Positions 42,546 to 51,841 of a DNA stretch of 64,000 bases are shown one piece after another. Position 1 is the stretch's first letter. Every line of letters begins with the position of its first letter. The stretch spans positions 1 through 64,000 of the forward strand of contig CAMWNP010000002.1 of NCBI GenBank assembly GCA_947175645.1, written 5' to 3'. Both the position numbers and the translations under genes were made by a program. Source of the stretch: an uncultured Porphyromonadaceae bacterium (GTDB taxonomy: Bacteria > Bacteroidota > Bacteroidia > Bacteroidales > Muribaculaceae). The notes under the pieces are model-generated. The model made no database searches and had not been told where the DNA came from. It worked only from the letters and a program-made list of their open reading frames with translations.

Positions 42546-43670
42546 ATGGAACGGAAGAAAGATATTCTCATACTGATGGCTTCGTTTGCAGGGGGTGGCG
42601 CCGAAAAGGTTATGATAGACCTTTTACGTCGCTTTGACAAAAATCGGTATAATATTACTGTTGCCGTGCTCTGGTGCTACGGTCCCCATCTGAAAAATGT
42701 GCCGGAAGATGTTGAACTGATACCTGTGTTTAATCGGGCCCCGAATTTTTTTGATACCCGTACCCGGTCATGGCGATTCATTCATAATCCGTTGTGGCGC
42801 CGTAAGTTGCTCAATGCACTCGGTGACCGAACGTTTGATGTGACCATTTCATTCATGGAAGGTCAGACGGCGTTGCTCCATTCTTACATCATGGATCGGG
42901 CACGGGTCAATATATCATGGGTTCATAGTGATATACATGCCGACTGGTGGTACAAGTTCCTGATGTCACGCCGTCAGGAAAGGGAAATCTACAGCCGGAT
43001 GGATGCGGTCGTCTGCGTTTCTGAAGGTGTAAGGAGTGCTGTTGGAAAGGCTGTCGGACAACTTGATAACCTGCAAGTTGTGTACAACATAATTGATCCT
43101 CTGGAAATACATCGTAAGGCTGACGGGTTTAAGCCACGGAAAGATAACTTCACCATTGCCAGCATGGGAAGACTGCAACCTGAAAAGTGTCAGTACCGAC
43201 TCATTGAGATGGCTGCAATATTGAAAAAAAGAGGACTGAAATTCAAGGTGTGGCTTCTTGGAGCAGGAAAGTTGGAGCAGGATTTGAAGCAGTTGGCTGA
43301 GAAGATGGGAGTAAATGACATAGTGGAATTTCTCGGATTTCAACAAAATCCCTATCCCTACCTCAAGGCTGCCGATCTGTTTCTGCTGACTTCCGATGCC
43401 GAAGGGTTCTCGTTGGCGATTTGCGAGGCCATGTGTCTGAACAAACCGGTGATATCCACACGCACTGCCGGACCGGGAGAACTTCTTGCAAATGGATCGG
43501 GTGTTCTGACGGGCAAAGATTCTGAAGAGATTGCAGATAATGTTGAAAAACTGATGCACGACAGCGATATGTATGCCGGTTATGCCGCAGCCGCACAGCG
43601 GAAAGCCCTCTCATTCTCACCTGACGATACAATGCGGAGAATATATAGTCTTTGGGAGGATAAGATATGA
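42546..43670 (+). CDS. GT4-type glycosyltransferase
   Basis: This 374-residue GT-B glycosyltransferase has an N-terminal ILILMASFAGGGAEKVMIDLLRRF, typical of GT4 enzymes in glycan clusters. A mid-protein FTIASMGRLQPEKCQYRLIEM marks the start of the nucleotide-sugar domain. The donor-binding EGFSLAICEAMCLNKPVISTRTAGPGE carries the family's E-x7-E motif. It adds one sugar to a lipid-linked acceptor at the cytoplasmic membrane face; donor and linkage are unknown. It overlaps the next gene by 4 bp. Confidence 0.88.
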   Translation: MERKKDILILMASFAGGGAEKVMIDLLRRFDKNRYNITVAVLWCYGPHLKNVPEDVELIPVFNRAPNFFDTRTRSWRFIHNPLWRRKLLNALGDRTFDVTISFMEGQTALLHSYIMDRARVNISWVHSDIHADWWYKFLMSRRQEREIYSRMDAVVCVSEGVRSAVGKAVGQLDNLQVVYNIIDPLEIHRKADGFKPRKDNFTIASMGRLQPEKCQYRLIEMAAILKKRGLKFKVWLLGAGKLEQDLKQLAEKMGVNDIVEFLGFQQNPYPYLKAADLFLLTSDAEGFSLAICEAMCLNKPVISTRTAGPGELLANGSGVLTGKDSEEIADNVEKLMHDSDMYAGYAAAAQRKALSFSPDDTMRRIYSLWEDKI

Positions 43671-44389
43671 AAAAATTGCTGAAGAAAATATATTACAGGC
43701 TTATTGGCCATCCCGAACTCGAGTCGGGCGAATCCTATGTTGAGTGGATGCGCAACCGTGGCATCCGTGTGGGTAAGGGAACGAAGGTGATTGATCCCAA
43801 GAATATTAAGGTTGACACCACCCGTCCGGAACTCATCACCATTGGTGAAAATGTGTTGTTGCATGAGGGTACGGTGTTGATGACGCATGACTACGCATCG
43901 CGTGCGTTTGTCAATCGTGACGCCGAGTTTATCCCCTCCCACGGACGTATCAACATAGGTAATAATGTCTGGCTGGGCCGCGGGGTGACAATATTGAAAA
44001 ATGTAACAATAGGGGATAATGTAATCATAGGTTTGGGTAGTGTCGTGTCAAAGTCCATTCCGTCAAACTCTGTGGCAATAGGCTCTCCTGCTCGTGTGAT
44101 ATGTACGTTCGATGAGTATCAGGAGCATCGCCGCAAGGATTTTTTAGATGAAGCCATTGATTATGCCATAGCGATATATGAATCCGGGCGCACTCCGGTG
44201 GCGGCGGATTTTGCTGATGACTATCCTGCTTTTGTTGACGGCAGCAACTGGCAGGAATATGATTTCCCTTATTCAAAGGTGTTTACTGATCCTCAGAAGT
44301 TTGAACGGTGGAAGAATCACCATAAGGCCCCGTTTCATGGGTTTGAAGAGTTCATGGCGGAGGTTGAGCGTGTACGTCAGTCACGTTGA
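43667..44389 (+). CDS. Left-handed beta-helix acyl/acetyltransferase
   Basis: This 240-residue protein has hexapeptide repeats from ~35 to 145 ([33 protein letters not shown], then the closing [10 protein letters not shown]). The likely catalytic His is in [11 protein letters not shown]-terminal extension (~150-240) is rich in aromatic and acidic residues and is not part of the core fold. It is likely to O-acetylate a sugar of the glycan made by this cluster. Its last 13 bp overlap the end of the convergent dehydrogenase gene. Confidence 0.82.
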   Translation: MKKLLKKIYYRLIGHPELESGESYVEWMRNRGIRVGKGTKVIDPKNIKVDTTRPELITIGENVLLHEGTVLMTHDYASRAFVNRDAEFIPSHGRINIGNNVWLGRGVTILKNVTIGDNVIIGLGSVVSKSIPSNSVAIGSPARVICTFDEYQEHRRKDFLDEAIDYAIAIYESGRTPVAADFADDYPAFVDGSNWQEYDFPYSKVFTDPQKFERWKNHHKAPFHGFEEFMAEVERVRQSR

Positions 44390-45687
44390 AAAAGATCGCG
44401 GGTATACACCTTGCCGGCGACATCGTCAAGGGCCGTGTCATAGCGGTTGGCTATGATAACCCGGCTTGATTGCTTGAACTCCTCCAGATTGTTTACCACA
44501 CGTGACCCGAAGAATGTGGACCCGTCCGGCAGGGTGGGTTCATAAATTATGACCTGAGCCCCTTTCGCCTTTATCCGTTTCATTACTCCTTGAATGGATG
44601 ACTGTCGGAAATTGTCGGAGTTCGCTTTCATTGTCAGACGGTAAACCCCAACCACGCAAGGCTGCTGCTCGGAGTCGACATATTGATTGACACTGTAATA
44701 ATCGTAGTAGCCTGCCATTTTCAAAATCCGGTCGGCAATGAAATCCTTACGTGTGCGGTTGCTTTCCACAATAGCCGTCATCATGTTCTGAGGCACGTCA
44801 TAGTAGTTGGCCAGTAGTTGCTTCGTATCTTTCGGTAGACAGTAGCCGCCGTAGCCGAACGAAGGATTGTTGTAGTGAGAGCCTATACGCGGATCCAGGC
44901 CAACCCCTTCAATAATTGATTTGGTGTCAAGCCCTTTGACCTCTGCGTATGTGTCAAGTTCATTGAAGTAACTGACACGCAGTGCAAGATAGGTATTGGC
45001 AAATAACTTCACCGCTTCAGCCTCCGTAGCCCCCATATAGAGTACGGGAATATCCTTTCTCAAGGCACCTTCACAGAGCAGTCCGGCAAAAATTTCAGCC
45101 TTTTCTTTAAGAAACCGGGTGTCAGTGAGCGATTCTATAGCCAGGTTTTCAGCACGGTACTTTTCACCGGACTTGGTATCCGGAATACCGGCAATGATTC
45201 TGCTGGGGTAAAGGTTGTCGTAAAGCGCTTTGCTTTCACGGAGAAATTCCGGGAAAAAAAGTACGTTCATCCTTGTCTCACCTTTTGCGGCATAACGCCT
45301 GTATAGGCCCGAGCAGTATCCCACAGGGATTGTTGACTTGATGACCATCACTGCATCAGGATTCACACGGAGCACATTGTCGACGACATCCTCTATGTGG
45401 TGAGTGTCAAAACAGTTTGTGACCGGATCATAGTTGGTGGGAGTGGCGATTACAATGAAATCAGCATCGGCATACGCTGCATCCGCATCCATGGTAGCCT
45501 TCATATTCAGATTCTTCTCACGAAAGAACCGCTCGATGTACTCATCCTGAATGGGTGATACCCTTTGGTTGATGCATTCAACTTTATCCTTGATGACATC
45601 TACGGCCGTTACCCGGCAATGCTGTGCCAGCAGTGTGGCCACGCTCAGTCCTACATATCCTGTTCCTGCAACTGCTATTCTATACAT
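44377..45687 (-). CDS. ugd: UDP-glucose/UDP-sugar 6-dehydrogenase
   Basis: This 436-residue NAD-dependent enzyme oxidises UDP-glucose (or a related UDP-sugar) to the uronate, a precursor for capsule or LPS glycans. Rossmann motif [14 protein letters not shown] lies at the N-terminus, [10 protein letters not shown] mid-protein, and the catalytic Cys in [15 protein letters not shown] (~265). The length is standard. The sugar preference (glucose, GlcNAc or ManNAc) is not certain; the family type is closest to Ugd. It is the last gene of the 48660-44377 operon and faces the glycan cluster. Confidence 0.85.
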   Translation of the reverse strand: MYRIAVAGTGYVGLSVATLLAQHCRVTAVDVIKDKVECINQRVSPIQDEYIERFFREKNLNMKATMDADAAYADADFIVIATPTNYDPVTNCFDTHHIEDVVDNVLRVNPDAVMVIKSTIPVGYCSGLYRRYAAKGETRMNVLFFPEFLRESKALYDNLYPSRIIAGIPDTKSGEKYRAENLAIESLTDTRFLKEKAEIFAGLLCEGALRKDIPVLYMGATEAEAVKLFANTYLALRVSYFNELDTYAEVKGLDTKSIIEGVGLDPRIGSHYNNPSFGYGGYCLPKDTKQLLANYYDVPQNMMTAIVESNRTRKDFIADRILKMAGYYDYYSVNQYVDSEQQPCVVGVYRLTMKANSDNFRQSSIQGVMKRIKAKGAQVIIYEPTLPDGSTFFGSRVVNNLEEFKQSSRVIIANRYDTALDDVAGKVYTRDLFQRD

Positions 45688-45692
45688 GGCAA

Positions 45693-46742
45693 CTATTTAT
45701 GTTTGATAATGGTGTGAATAAGATTGCCGTCAACCAATTCTGTTTTTTCCGGAGCCAGTGGAATCTCCGGCGCGCTTTTCCCACCTGACTCTCCCAGGGT
45801 CACAGGTGACACTTCAACGCGGATTTTATCATATAATTGCTTGTTTATCAGAGTGGTGAGGAAGCGTGGCCCTGCCTCAGCCAATACTGAATTATAGCCA
45901 CGTTTCATCAGGTCGGCCATTATCATTTCCGGTGTACATGGAACCATTTTCACCATTTCGGTCCCTGCCGGCGTGATGTCGGATTCCGTGTAAACAATCG
46001 GAGGTTGCTCTGATGAGGCAATAAGTGCTGCGTCAGGATTTAGTGAACCTTTGCGGTCAACGATGGCAATGCGTGGCGGTCGTCCTGATTTCCATAACCT
46101 GCAATCCATAAGAGGATTATCAGAGTTTACGGTTGCTGCTGTAGTCAACAGCACATCATGGTCCGAACGTAGTTTATGAACCAGTGTGGAGGTAAGTGGA
46201 GTTGAAAATTTCACCGGTTTCCCATCGGCGGACGCCATGAACCCATCAGCGCTCTGTGCCCATTTCAGGGTAATCAAAGGTCTATTATTGACAAATGCAG
46301 AGCGGAACGCAAGATTTTCAAGGTCAGCCTCTTCAGTAAGATTGTCACTGAGAAGTTCCACCTCGATTCCCGCCTCACGCAGAAGGGCAATCCCTTTTCC
46401 GTTTACTTTTGGAGAGGGGTCGGCGGAAGCGACAACCACACGTTTGATTCCCTTGTCAACCAGCATGAGCGCGCAAGGGGGCGTTTTCCCATAATGAGAG
46501 CAAGGTTCAAGGGTAACATACATTGTGGCATCTGCAATCAGATGTTCATCTTCAGGTTTGACGGAACGGATGGCGTTGACCTCGGCATGTCCTTCGCCGG
46601 CCTTTCTGTGTGAGCCCTCGCCTATGATACGGCCGTCCGCCACTATGACCGCACCTACGTGAGGATTGGGTGATGTGTTTCCCAGACCTAAATGTGCCAG
46701 TTGCAGGGCTCGTTGCATATATTTCTTATCGGACGGTGTCAT
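45693..46742 (-). CDS. ribD: Bifunctional riboflavin deaminase/reductase RibD
   Basis: This 349-residue protein has two domains. The N-terminal deaminase (~1-145) has zinc ligands in GHAEVNAI and [14 protein letters not shown]. The C-terminal reductase (~150-349) has [14 protein letters not shown] and [14 protein letters not shown]. Together they carry out the second and third steps of riboflavin synthesis. It overlaps the esterase gene by 4 bp and precedes ugd by 5 bp, an operon of unrelated pathways. No FMN riboswitch is seen because it is not first in the transcript. Confidence 0.93.
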   Translation of the reverse strand: MTPSDKKYMQRALQLAHLGLGNTSPNPHVGAVIVADGRIIGEGSHRKAGEGHAEVNAIRSVKPEDEHLIADATMYVTLEPCSHYGKTPPCALMLVDKGIKRVVVASADPSPKVNGKGIALLREAGIEVELLSDNLTEEADLENLAFRSAFVNNRPLITLKWAQSADGFMASADGKPVKFSTPLTSTLVHKLRSDHDVLLTTAATVNSDNPLMDCRLWKSGRPPRIAIVDRKGSLNPDAALIASSEQPPIVYTESDITPAGTEMVKMVPCTPEMIMADLMKRGYNSVLAEAGPRFLTTLINKQLYDKIRVEVSPVTLGESGGKSAPEIPLAPEKTELVDGNLIHTIIKHK

Positions 46743-48043
46743 GCTGGTCCTTGTGATTTCACGTCAACCTTGCCATTTTCCGGATTATGGGCAGTTGCGT
46801 TTATTGTTCTTGAATACCACTTGTTGTCAATACAAAGATACAGATTATTCCCTATGAAGGCGAAACCGCTGATATTGCCTGGAGCGGGGGAGGGGAGAAT
46901 GACTCTCACCCTGCCGTTTTGGTCCAGCACCTGAATTCCGTCAGCGGTGGCGGCGTAGAGATTGCCGTTGTTGTCAAAGGCAAGTCCTGCAACATCGGGA
47001 TTACTGAAGGATGTGTCGTGAAGCAAGTATGCCTTTCTTCGGTTTACGGGCTCTCCGTCCTCATTTTTGAATTCCGAATAGATCCACGAACTTCCGGGTT
47101 CCCATTCCACACGGAAATTTCCATCGGGGTATGTTGCCGCCAGGTCTGATGTTTCAGTCACGCCATCGCTAAGTTGCCACTCACCGGCTCCGTCAAGCAA
47201 CACCGAGAGCATGTCATTTTCCGATCTTCCAGGAGTAATACCCTCCGGATATCCTTTCCACAGATATTTCATGGCTTCGGGAAACAGTATCGCACCGTTA
47301 CGTATGCTATGGTTGCCGTCGTCCCACACTGTCATAAGATCATACCCTGCGAATTTTAGAGAAGAGGCGAGGAGCAGGTTTTGTTCATACCAATGACCGA
47401 ACAGTGGGTTCCAGGCATCGTGGCTTCCGTCATGAATCACCAGCCGGAGCGGCTTTGGCTCTGTTTTGCGAACGAGTGCGGGAAGCAGGTCTCCTCCTCT
47501 CATTGAAACGTAGGTGCCGCATGTGGTGTAGACACGCCGGAACAGGTCCGGACGGTTCCATGCCACTACAAATGCGGCTATTCCACCTGAACTTGCACCT
47601 GAAATGGCGTGCATGTCAGGGTTGTCGGAGAAGTTTACGGTTTCTCCGGAATGGGACACCAATGAGCGTGCGGCGGGGAGCAGTTCCGTTTCAATGAAAG
47701 AGGCCATCCGTGAGTCAATGGCATCGAATTCATTGCTCCTGTTATAGTAAGTCATATCTCCAACCTTAATCGTTCCCGGCTGCAGATACACACCAACCGT
47801 CGGGGGAATGTCACCGGCGGATATAAGCGAGTCAATTACTTCCGGTGCATTATACAGAATACCGTCGAACCCAACGTAAAGTGCATTGTCGGCATTAGCA
47901 TCATATCCTTCAGGGAGGGAAACTTTAAAGGTATGGACAGTTCCCGGATATATCACGGATGATTCGATTTTTCCTTCCAGAATTTCGTAAGGATAAGCGA
48001 TTAACGGAAATACCGAGAGGAGAAAGGTGAGAATATTTTTCAT
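46739..48043 (-). CDS. Secreted esterase fused to an SMP-30/propeller-like domain
   Basis: This 434-residue protein has a signal peptide (MKNILTFLLSVFPLIAYP). Residues ~20-275 match the esterase D/IroE-like alpha/beta hydrolase fold: nucleophile in SGASSGGIAA, acid probably in VIHDGSHDAW, His in WDDGNHSIRNG. The rest (~290-434) resembles an SMP-30/gluconolactonase-type propeller (VAGLAFDNNGNLYAATADGIQVL, ISGFAFIGNNLYLCI), but with too few blades to close alone. The likely substrate is an ester-bearing polysaccharide or siderophore; this is inference. It overlaps both neighbours by 4 bp. Confidence 0.75.
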   Translation of the reverse strand: MKNILTFLLSVFPLIAYPYEILEGKIESSVIYPGTVHTFKVSLPEGYDANADNALYVGFDGILYNAPEVIDSLISAGDIPPTVGVYLQPGTIKVGDMTYYNRSNEFDAIDSRMASFIETELLPAARSLVSHSGETVNFSDNPDMHAISGASSGGIAAFVVAWNRPDLFRRVYTTCGTYVSMRGGDLLPALVRKTEPKPLRLVIHDGSHDAWNPLFGHWYEQNLLLASSLKFAGYDLMTVWDDGNHSIRNGAILFPEAMKYLWKGYPEGITPGRSENDMLSVLLDGAGEWQLSDGVTETSDLAATYPDGNFRVEWEPGSSWIYSEFKNEDGEPVNRRKAYLLHDTSFSNPDVAGLAFDNNGNLYAATADGIQVLDQNGRVRVILPSPAPGNISGFAFIGNNLYLCIDNKWYSRTINATAHNPENGKVDVKSQGPA

Positions 48044-48660
48044 TTTTCAGGTTCTGAGGGGGGCAGAATATAAGGACAATCGTCAGGATTGAATTTTCCG
48101 TCGCTTAGGTAAGTGTAGATTTTCATGCAAGCCCATGCATCCAGTGCGGCGTAGGCTTGTTGTGCGTCAGTCAGATGATCCGCCTCCCAGTTGGTCAGCC
48201 TCTGTGCTTTGGATATTCTTCCGTTGAAGATTATGGCATAGATTTTCTGGAGTGAATTGTCCGCTATGCCGAACTGCTTCACATAGTCCTGCAGTTCAAC
48301 GAATCCTCCAGGTTCGAAAGGCGCTATGCGGTGCAGACAGCGGAAATCGTCGTTTACTGACAGTCCTATCTTGGTTATTTTATCATTCTGGAGAAAATCA
48401 ATCAGAGGTTCTGACATCCCTATGTGGTTCAAGCGTAACAGGAAACATTCGTCAGGGGTGGACAGTTGCATCAGCGAGGGCTTGTGTACACACCCTTTGC
48501 GGAAAGAGGGGCGGGTTTCCGTGTCGAACCCCACCATGGACTGCTTGGCAAGCCATGAAATTGCCGAACGCGCGTCGGCCGCGTTATCTATGAGAATTGT
48601 CCGTCCCGGAAATGAGACGACGGGGAGAGTGGCTACTTGTTCTTTCGTTATTCCAAACAT
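48040..48660 (-). CDS. DEDDy-type 3'-5' exonuclease
   Basis: This 206-residue protein is a DnaQ/RNase D-like exonuclease. The four acidic residues of the family are visible: Asp and Glu in VGFDTETRPSF, Asp in IGLSVNDDFRCLHR, and Tyr-x3-Asp in QAYAALDAWACMKI. It has no HRDC or polymerase domain, so it is a stand-alone single-domain enzyme. It acts on single-stranded DNA or RNA ends. The promoter box lies only 4 bp from the ATG, predicting a leaderless mRNA. It is the first gene of the operon to ugd. Confidence 0.85.
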   Translation of the reverse strand: MFGITKEQVATLPVVSFPGRTILIDNAADARSAISWLAKQSMVGFDTETRPSFRKGCVHKPSLMQLSTPDECFLLRLNHIGMSEPLIDFLQNDKITKIGLSVNDDFRCLHRIAPFEPGGFVELQDYVKQFGIADNSLQKIYAIIFNGRISKAQRLTNWEADHLTDAQQAYAALDAWACMKIYTYLSDGKFNPDDCPYILPPSEPEK

Positions 48661-48664
48661 ACTA

Positions 48665-48696
48665 CAAAGTTAACCAAATTAGTTGGAGTTGGCAAA
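48665..48696 (-). promoter_or_regulatory. Promoter for the exonuclease-ugd operon
   Basis: On the minus strand TTTG (48696-48693), a 20-bp spacer, then TAACTTTG (48672-48665). Only 4 bp separate the box from the ATG at 48660. Confidence 0.78.
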
Positions 48697-48712
48697 ATTA
48701 TGGCTAATTTTG
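48683..48712 (+). promoter_or_regulatory. Promoter for the FKBP gene, overlapping the divergent promoter
   Basis: TTG at 48683-48685, a 19-bp spacer, then TAATTTTG at 48705-48712. It overlaps the opposing promoter at 48665-48696, so the two may interfere. Confidence 0.7.
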
Positions 48713-48735
48713 TGGGAAAATGAGAAATTGATAAT

Positions 48736-49134
48736 ATGGCAAAGCAGGAATACATATTGAAAAACCGGGAGTGGCTTGATGCAAAGCGACGTGAACCGGA
48801 TGTTAATGAACTGGATAAAGGAGTATGTTATAGGATTATTCGGCGTGGCAATCAGAAATCACCCGTCCCAAACAGGGGAAGTGTTGTGACCGTTCATTAT
48901 ACAGGCAGACTGATAAACGGCAAAACTTTTGACAGCAGCAGGGGAGGAGTGGCGCCTGCTTTCAGGTTGCGTGAACTCATTCCCGGATGGATCATTGCGT
49001 TACAGCAGATGCATATCGGTGATAAATGGGAGGTTTATATTCCGGCTGAACAGGGTTATGGAAAAATCACTCAGCCGGGAATACCCGGAGGTTCCACGCT
49101 TGTGTTTGAAATAGAACTCGCCGGGATAGCCTGA
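48736..49134 (+). CDS. FKBP-type peptidyl-prolyl cis-trans isomerase
   Basis: This 132-residue protein is an FKBP domain with a ~40-residue leading segment. GSVVTVHYTGRLINGKTFDSS, IPGWIIALQQMHIGDKWEVYIPAEQGYG and the closing GGSTLVFEIEL fit the family. There is no signal peptide, so it is probably cytoplasmic. It speeds proline isomerisation in proteins. It is monocistronic and convergent with the DUF6377 gene. Confidence 0.9.
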   Translation: MAKQEYILKNREWLDAKRREPDVNELDKGVCYRIIRRGNQKSPVPNRGSVVTVHYTGRLINGKTFDSSRGGVAPAFRLRELIPGWIIALQQMHIGDKWEVYIPAEQGYGKITQPGIPGGSTLVFEIELAGIA

Positions 49135-49146
49135 TGCGGAATTATC

Positions 49147-50745
49147 TCATATGGATTTTATCTTCATCACATCCGCCTCAAAGGTGGAGCGGTTGATGGC
49201 ACGGTTACGCAGGCGGTTGCGGTAGGAATAAATTGTGTTCACGGAATAGTTCAGCATGTGTCCTATGCGGTTTGAGTCATCCATGCCCAGACGTATCAGT
49301 GCAAGAATTCGGAGGTCAGTGTTGAGATGTTCACCGTTGATAAGGGAGAATTGATATTCAGGAAGAAGTAGTTTGTTGACCTCGGTGACGAAAGTGGGGT
49401 AGATGTGGAGAAAGGCGTTGTCAAACACGTCATAGAATTCCTTGCTCTGTTCCTCCATGAAACGTGACGACTTTGACAGTTTGTAGAGGTCATCGACTTT
49501 TCCCGCACCTATTTTTCTTCTGACAAGGAGGTTGAAAGAGTTCAGTTTGTCAATATAACTTGAACAAAGGATAAGGAACTGACTGATATAGATTTCCTTT
49601 GTGAGGTTGGCTCCTTCCAGGCGACGTTGCAGAGTTGTCTTGCGGTTAACCTGGCGTTTGAGGAATATCAGAGATATGGCAAGGAGGACCAGCAGCAGGC
49701 AAGCCGCTATCAGCAGATACTGCAGGAGGTGATAGGAGTGGGAATTCTGCCGTGAGTGAGCCTTCTCTATAAGGGGTAAGGTTTCCGAAATCTCCAGCAC
49801 CCTGAGCGGTGCATGACAGGCCACCGCATTTTCCATCGCCACGGACAGGTAGTTGTAGGAATGACTCAGGTCATCACGATTGAAAAGGTAAACGCCAAGT
49901 TCCTGGAGTGAAGTCACCTCAAGAGTTGCGGAGATGATATCCGTGATTGCTGACCGCGTCAGATAGTAGATCCTCTCGTTCTCGTTGCCCTGTATTTTTG
50001 CTATGTCGGCCAGGTTGTGGCATACGCGTGCATAAAGGTTGCTGCTTGGTGAGATATGTTTGAGGAGGTTCAGGGATACTTCACGCGACTTCTGATACTG
50101 ACCCTTGCGGAAAAGGTATTCCGCTTGGCAATACTGATATTGAGGGGATGACGGAGGAAGAATTTCAAGAAGTTTCCATTGTGCGTCAAGTTCCTTTTCT
50201 TTCCATATCTCGGCTTGCTGAGGTTGGGAACGATAGAAGGCGGATATGTAGTTGAACATCTGTCGGGCATTGTCGAGATAAAGTTCCTTCATCTCACGTG
50301 AGAAACCGGTGGTGTCAATGTTGTTGAATGTGTTTACAGTCTCCACGATATAGCCAGTCAGCGGAAGGTTGGCAAGGAGTTTGATTTTGAAGCATGTGGA
50401 GAGGGAGTCTTCGCCAAACTCAATGGCAGTGCTCATTGCCTCCCCGTAATAACTGAGAGTGGAATCAGTGTTGAATGCCGTATAAGCCTCTGATATCTGG
50501 TCCATTGCCTTGAACCATTCCTTGTCGCCGCGAGTCAGGAACTGCAGATGTGTTTTCAGCGAATCGATTTGATCGCGCCTGTTATCGATGTATTGTTCTC
50601 TGGATGCAAGGAAGTGATCAAGTTCCGAAAGTGATTTGCCTACAGGAGGGACAGCCGCGCCCGCCAAGCCGCAGACAATGCAAACAACTGCCGCGACAAG
50701 TGAAATACGTAGTGGCTCAATATTTAAATGGTGAAATCTCGGCAT
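49147..50745 (-). CDS. DUF6377-type membrane-spanning TPR/HTH regulator
   Basis: This 532-residue protein has an N-terminal signal/anchor (~12-32). A periplasmic alpha-helical TPR-like region (~35-325) leads to a single membrane helix (~342-362, LLQYLLIAACLLLVLLAISLIFL). A cytoplasmic coiled coil ends in a LuxR-like helix-turn-helix (~480-525: ILALIRLGMDDSNRIGHMLNYSVNTIYSYRNRLRNRA). This matches the Bacteroidales DUF6377 family, thought to sense an envelope signal and bind DNA directly. Its start overlaps the upstream small ORF by 22 bp. Confidence 0.8.
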   Translation of the reverse strand: MPRFHHLNIEPLRISLVAAVVCIVCGLAGAAVPPVGKSLSELDHFLASREQYIDNRRDQIDSLKTHLQFLTRGDKEWFKAMDQISEAYTAFNTDSTLSYYGEAMSTAIEFGEDSLSTCFKIKLLANLPLTGYIVETVNTFNNIDTTGFSREMKELYLDNARQMFNYISAFYRSQPQQAEIWKEKELDAQWKLLEILPPSSPQYQYCQAEYLFRKGQYQKSREVSLNLLKHISPSSNLYARVCHNLADIAKIQGNENERIYYLTRSAITDIISATLEVTSLQELGVYLFNRDDLSHSYNYLSVAMENAVACHAPLRVLEISETLPLIEKAHSRQNSHSYHLLQYLLIAACLLLVLLAISLIFLKRQVNRKTTLQRRLEGANLTKEIYISQFLILCSSYIDKLNSFNLLVRRKIGAGKVDDLYKLSKSSRFMEEQSKEFYDVFDNAFLHIYPTFVTEVNKLLLPEYQFSLINGEHLNTDLRILALIRLGMDDSNRIGHMLNYSVNTIYSYRNRLRNRAINRSTFEADVMKIKSI

Positions 50746-51026
50746 CCGTCTTCCGTTATATATATCAGTTTCAGTTTATGATTATTTATGTGATAGATCT
50801 TGTTTTTTAGTTCAATGACAATCTGATTGAAATTCTTTCCTGAAGGAAGTGGAATATTTTCGGGGATAAGGGCCAGCGGGGTGTTCTCAAAAACAGTTGC
50901 GGGAGTTTCAGTGGTGAACGGTTCAATCAGGAATCTCCCTTCGGAGATGGAGGTGATCAGAGAAAGTGGATGAAATTCCCCGTCGTATATCAGTAGACGG
51001 GCAAGAAAGCGGGTGGCAGCCATCAT
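50724..51026 (-). CDS. Small conserved-looking hypothetical protein
   Basis: This 100-residue ORF starts in an ATGA overlap with the end of the DUF4296 gene and runs 22 bp into the start of the DUF6377 gene. It has no signal peptide or Cys motif. The composition is balanced, with predicted strands (FLARLLIYDGEFHPLSLITSISEGRFLIEPF, FNQIVIELKNKIYHI). The tight overlaps argue that it is translated. I do not recognise the family. Confidence 0.6.
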   Translation of the reverse strand: MMAATRFLARLLIYDGEFHPLSLITSISEGRFLIEPFTTETPATVFENTPLALIPENIPLPSGKNFNQIVIELKNKIYHINNHKLKLIYITEDGCRDFTI

Positions 51027-51841
51027 TTCTTCGATTTATCTCCGTATTTGAATGTTCGTTGCCTGAACCTGTAGCGGTACTGCTCTTTCGACAGACGTTT
51101 TCTCACCAGACTGACAGAGTCTACATAAAGAGTTTCTTCCGGGCGGATATTGAAAGAGGAGAATCCATAGACGTTCACCGGATTTCTCATGGAGTCGGCC
51201 ACTATCGTCAGACGTTGCCATCCGTCGTGATTGAAGTCAGCGGAGATCATTTCCGTAGAGCCGTCGTCATAATCCATGAACAGAGCCATGGTAGCGTCGT
51301 CATGCTGGTTAAGTGTTTTGAACTGAAGGGTGTATGAGTCACCGGAAAGCCAGTTCTCATCAGAAGTGAGAAGGAATTTGAGCAAGTGTGAGGGTGAGTT
51401 TCCGTTCATTACGTAGAACGGCGATTCTGTCCATGCATTGACTGAGTCTCCGGCAAAAGAAGTGGAAACATGTGATATATCAATGCTGTTCATATCCGTT
51501 TCAAGCCGCTGGATAACTTCACCGTAAAGTTCCGCGAGGTCCTCGGTCTGACTTCCGTACCACATCAGAGAAGAGTCAAACTGCTCGGCGGTGACCCCAT
51601 GCTTCAACAGAATTGACTGACGGAGAATCATTTTGGTGGAATCCGTGCGGAATTTCTGATGGTTCGCCTCCACGTATGCCTCTCCCTTGTGTATGTCAGT
51701 CATAAGGTCAACCATTTTGCTGCGTGAGATGACATTGTCAGGACGTGACGAGCAACCTGTCAGCATCGCAATGAAGATGACGGTGGTTAATATCAATATC
51801 CGATGTGTTGTCCTCATATCAGGCATATTGGGGTTAGTCAT
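51023..51841 (-). CDS. DUF4296-type lipoprotein
   Basis: This 272-residue lipoprotein has lipobox LTGC (Cys30 from the first ATG), preceded by a basic hydrophobic signal beginning at Met9 (MRTTHRIL, 51817), which may be the true start. The N-terminal part of the mature protein (~35-110, MVDLMTDIHKGEAYVEANHQ ... AEQFDSSLMWYGSQTEDLAELYGEVIQRL) is the DUF4296 domain. The rest is beta-rich. It overlaps lspA, the lipoprotein signal peptidase, by 8 bp, a linkage often seen in Bacteroidetes. The function is unknown. Confidence 0.75.
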   Translation of the reverse strand: MTNPNMPDMRTTHRILILTTVIFIAMLTGCSSRPDNVISRSKMVDLMTDIHKGEAYVEANHQKFRTDSTKMILRQSILLKHGVTAEQFDSSLMWYGSQTEDLAELYGEVIQRLETDMNSIDISHVSTSFAGDSVNAWTESPFYVMNGNSPSHLLKFLLTSDENWLSGDSYTLQFKTLNQHDDATMALFMDYDDGSTEMISADFNHDGWQRLTIVADSMRNPVNVYGFSSFNIRPEETLYVDSVSLVRKRLSKEQYRYRFRQRTFKYGDKSKK

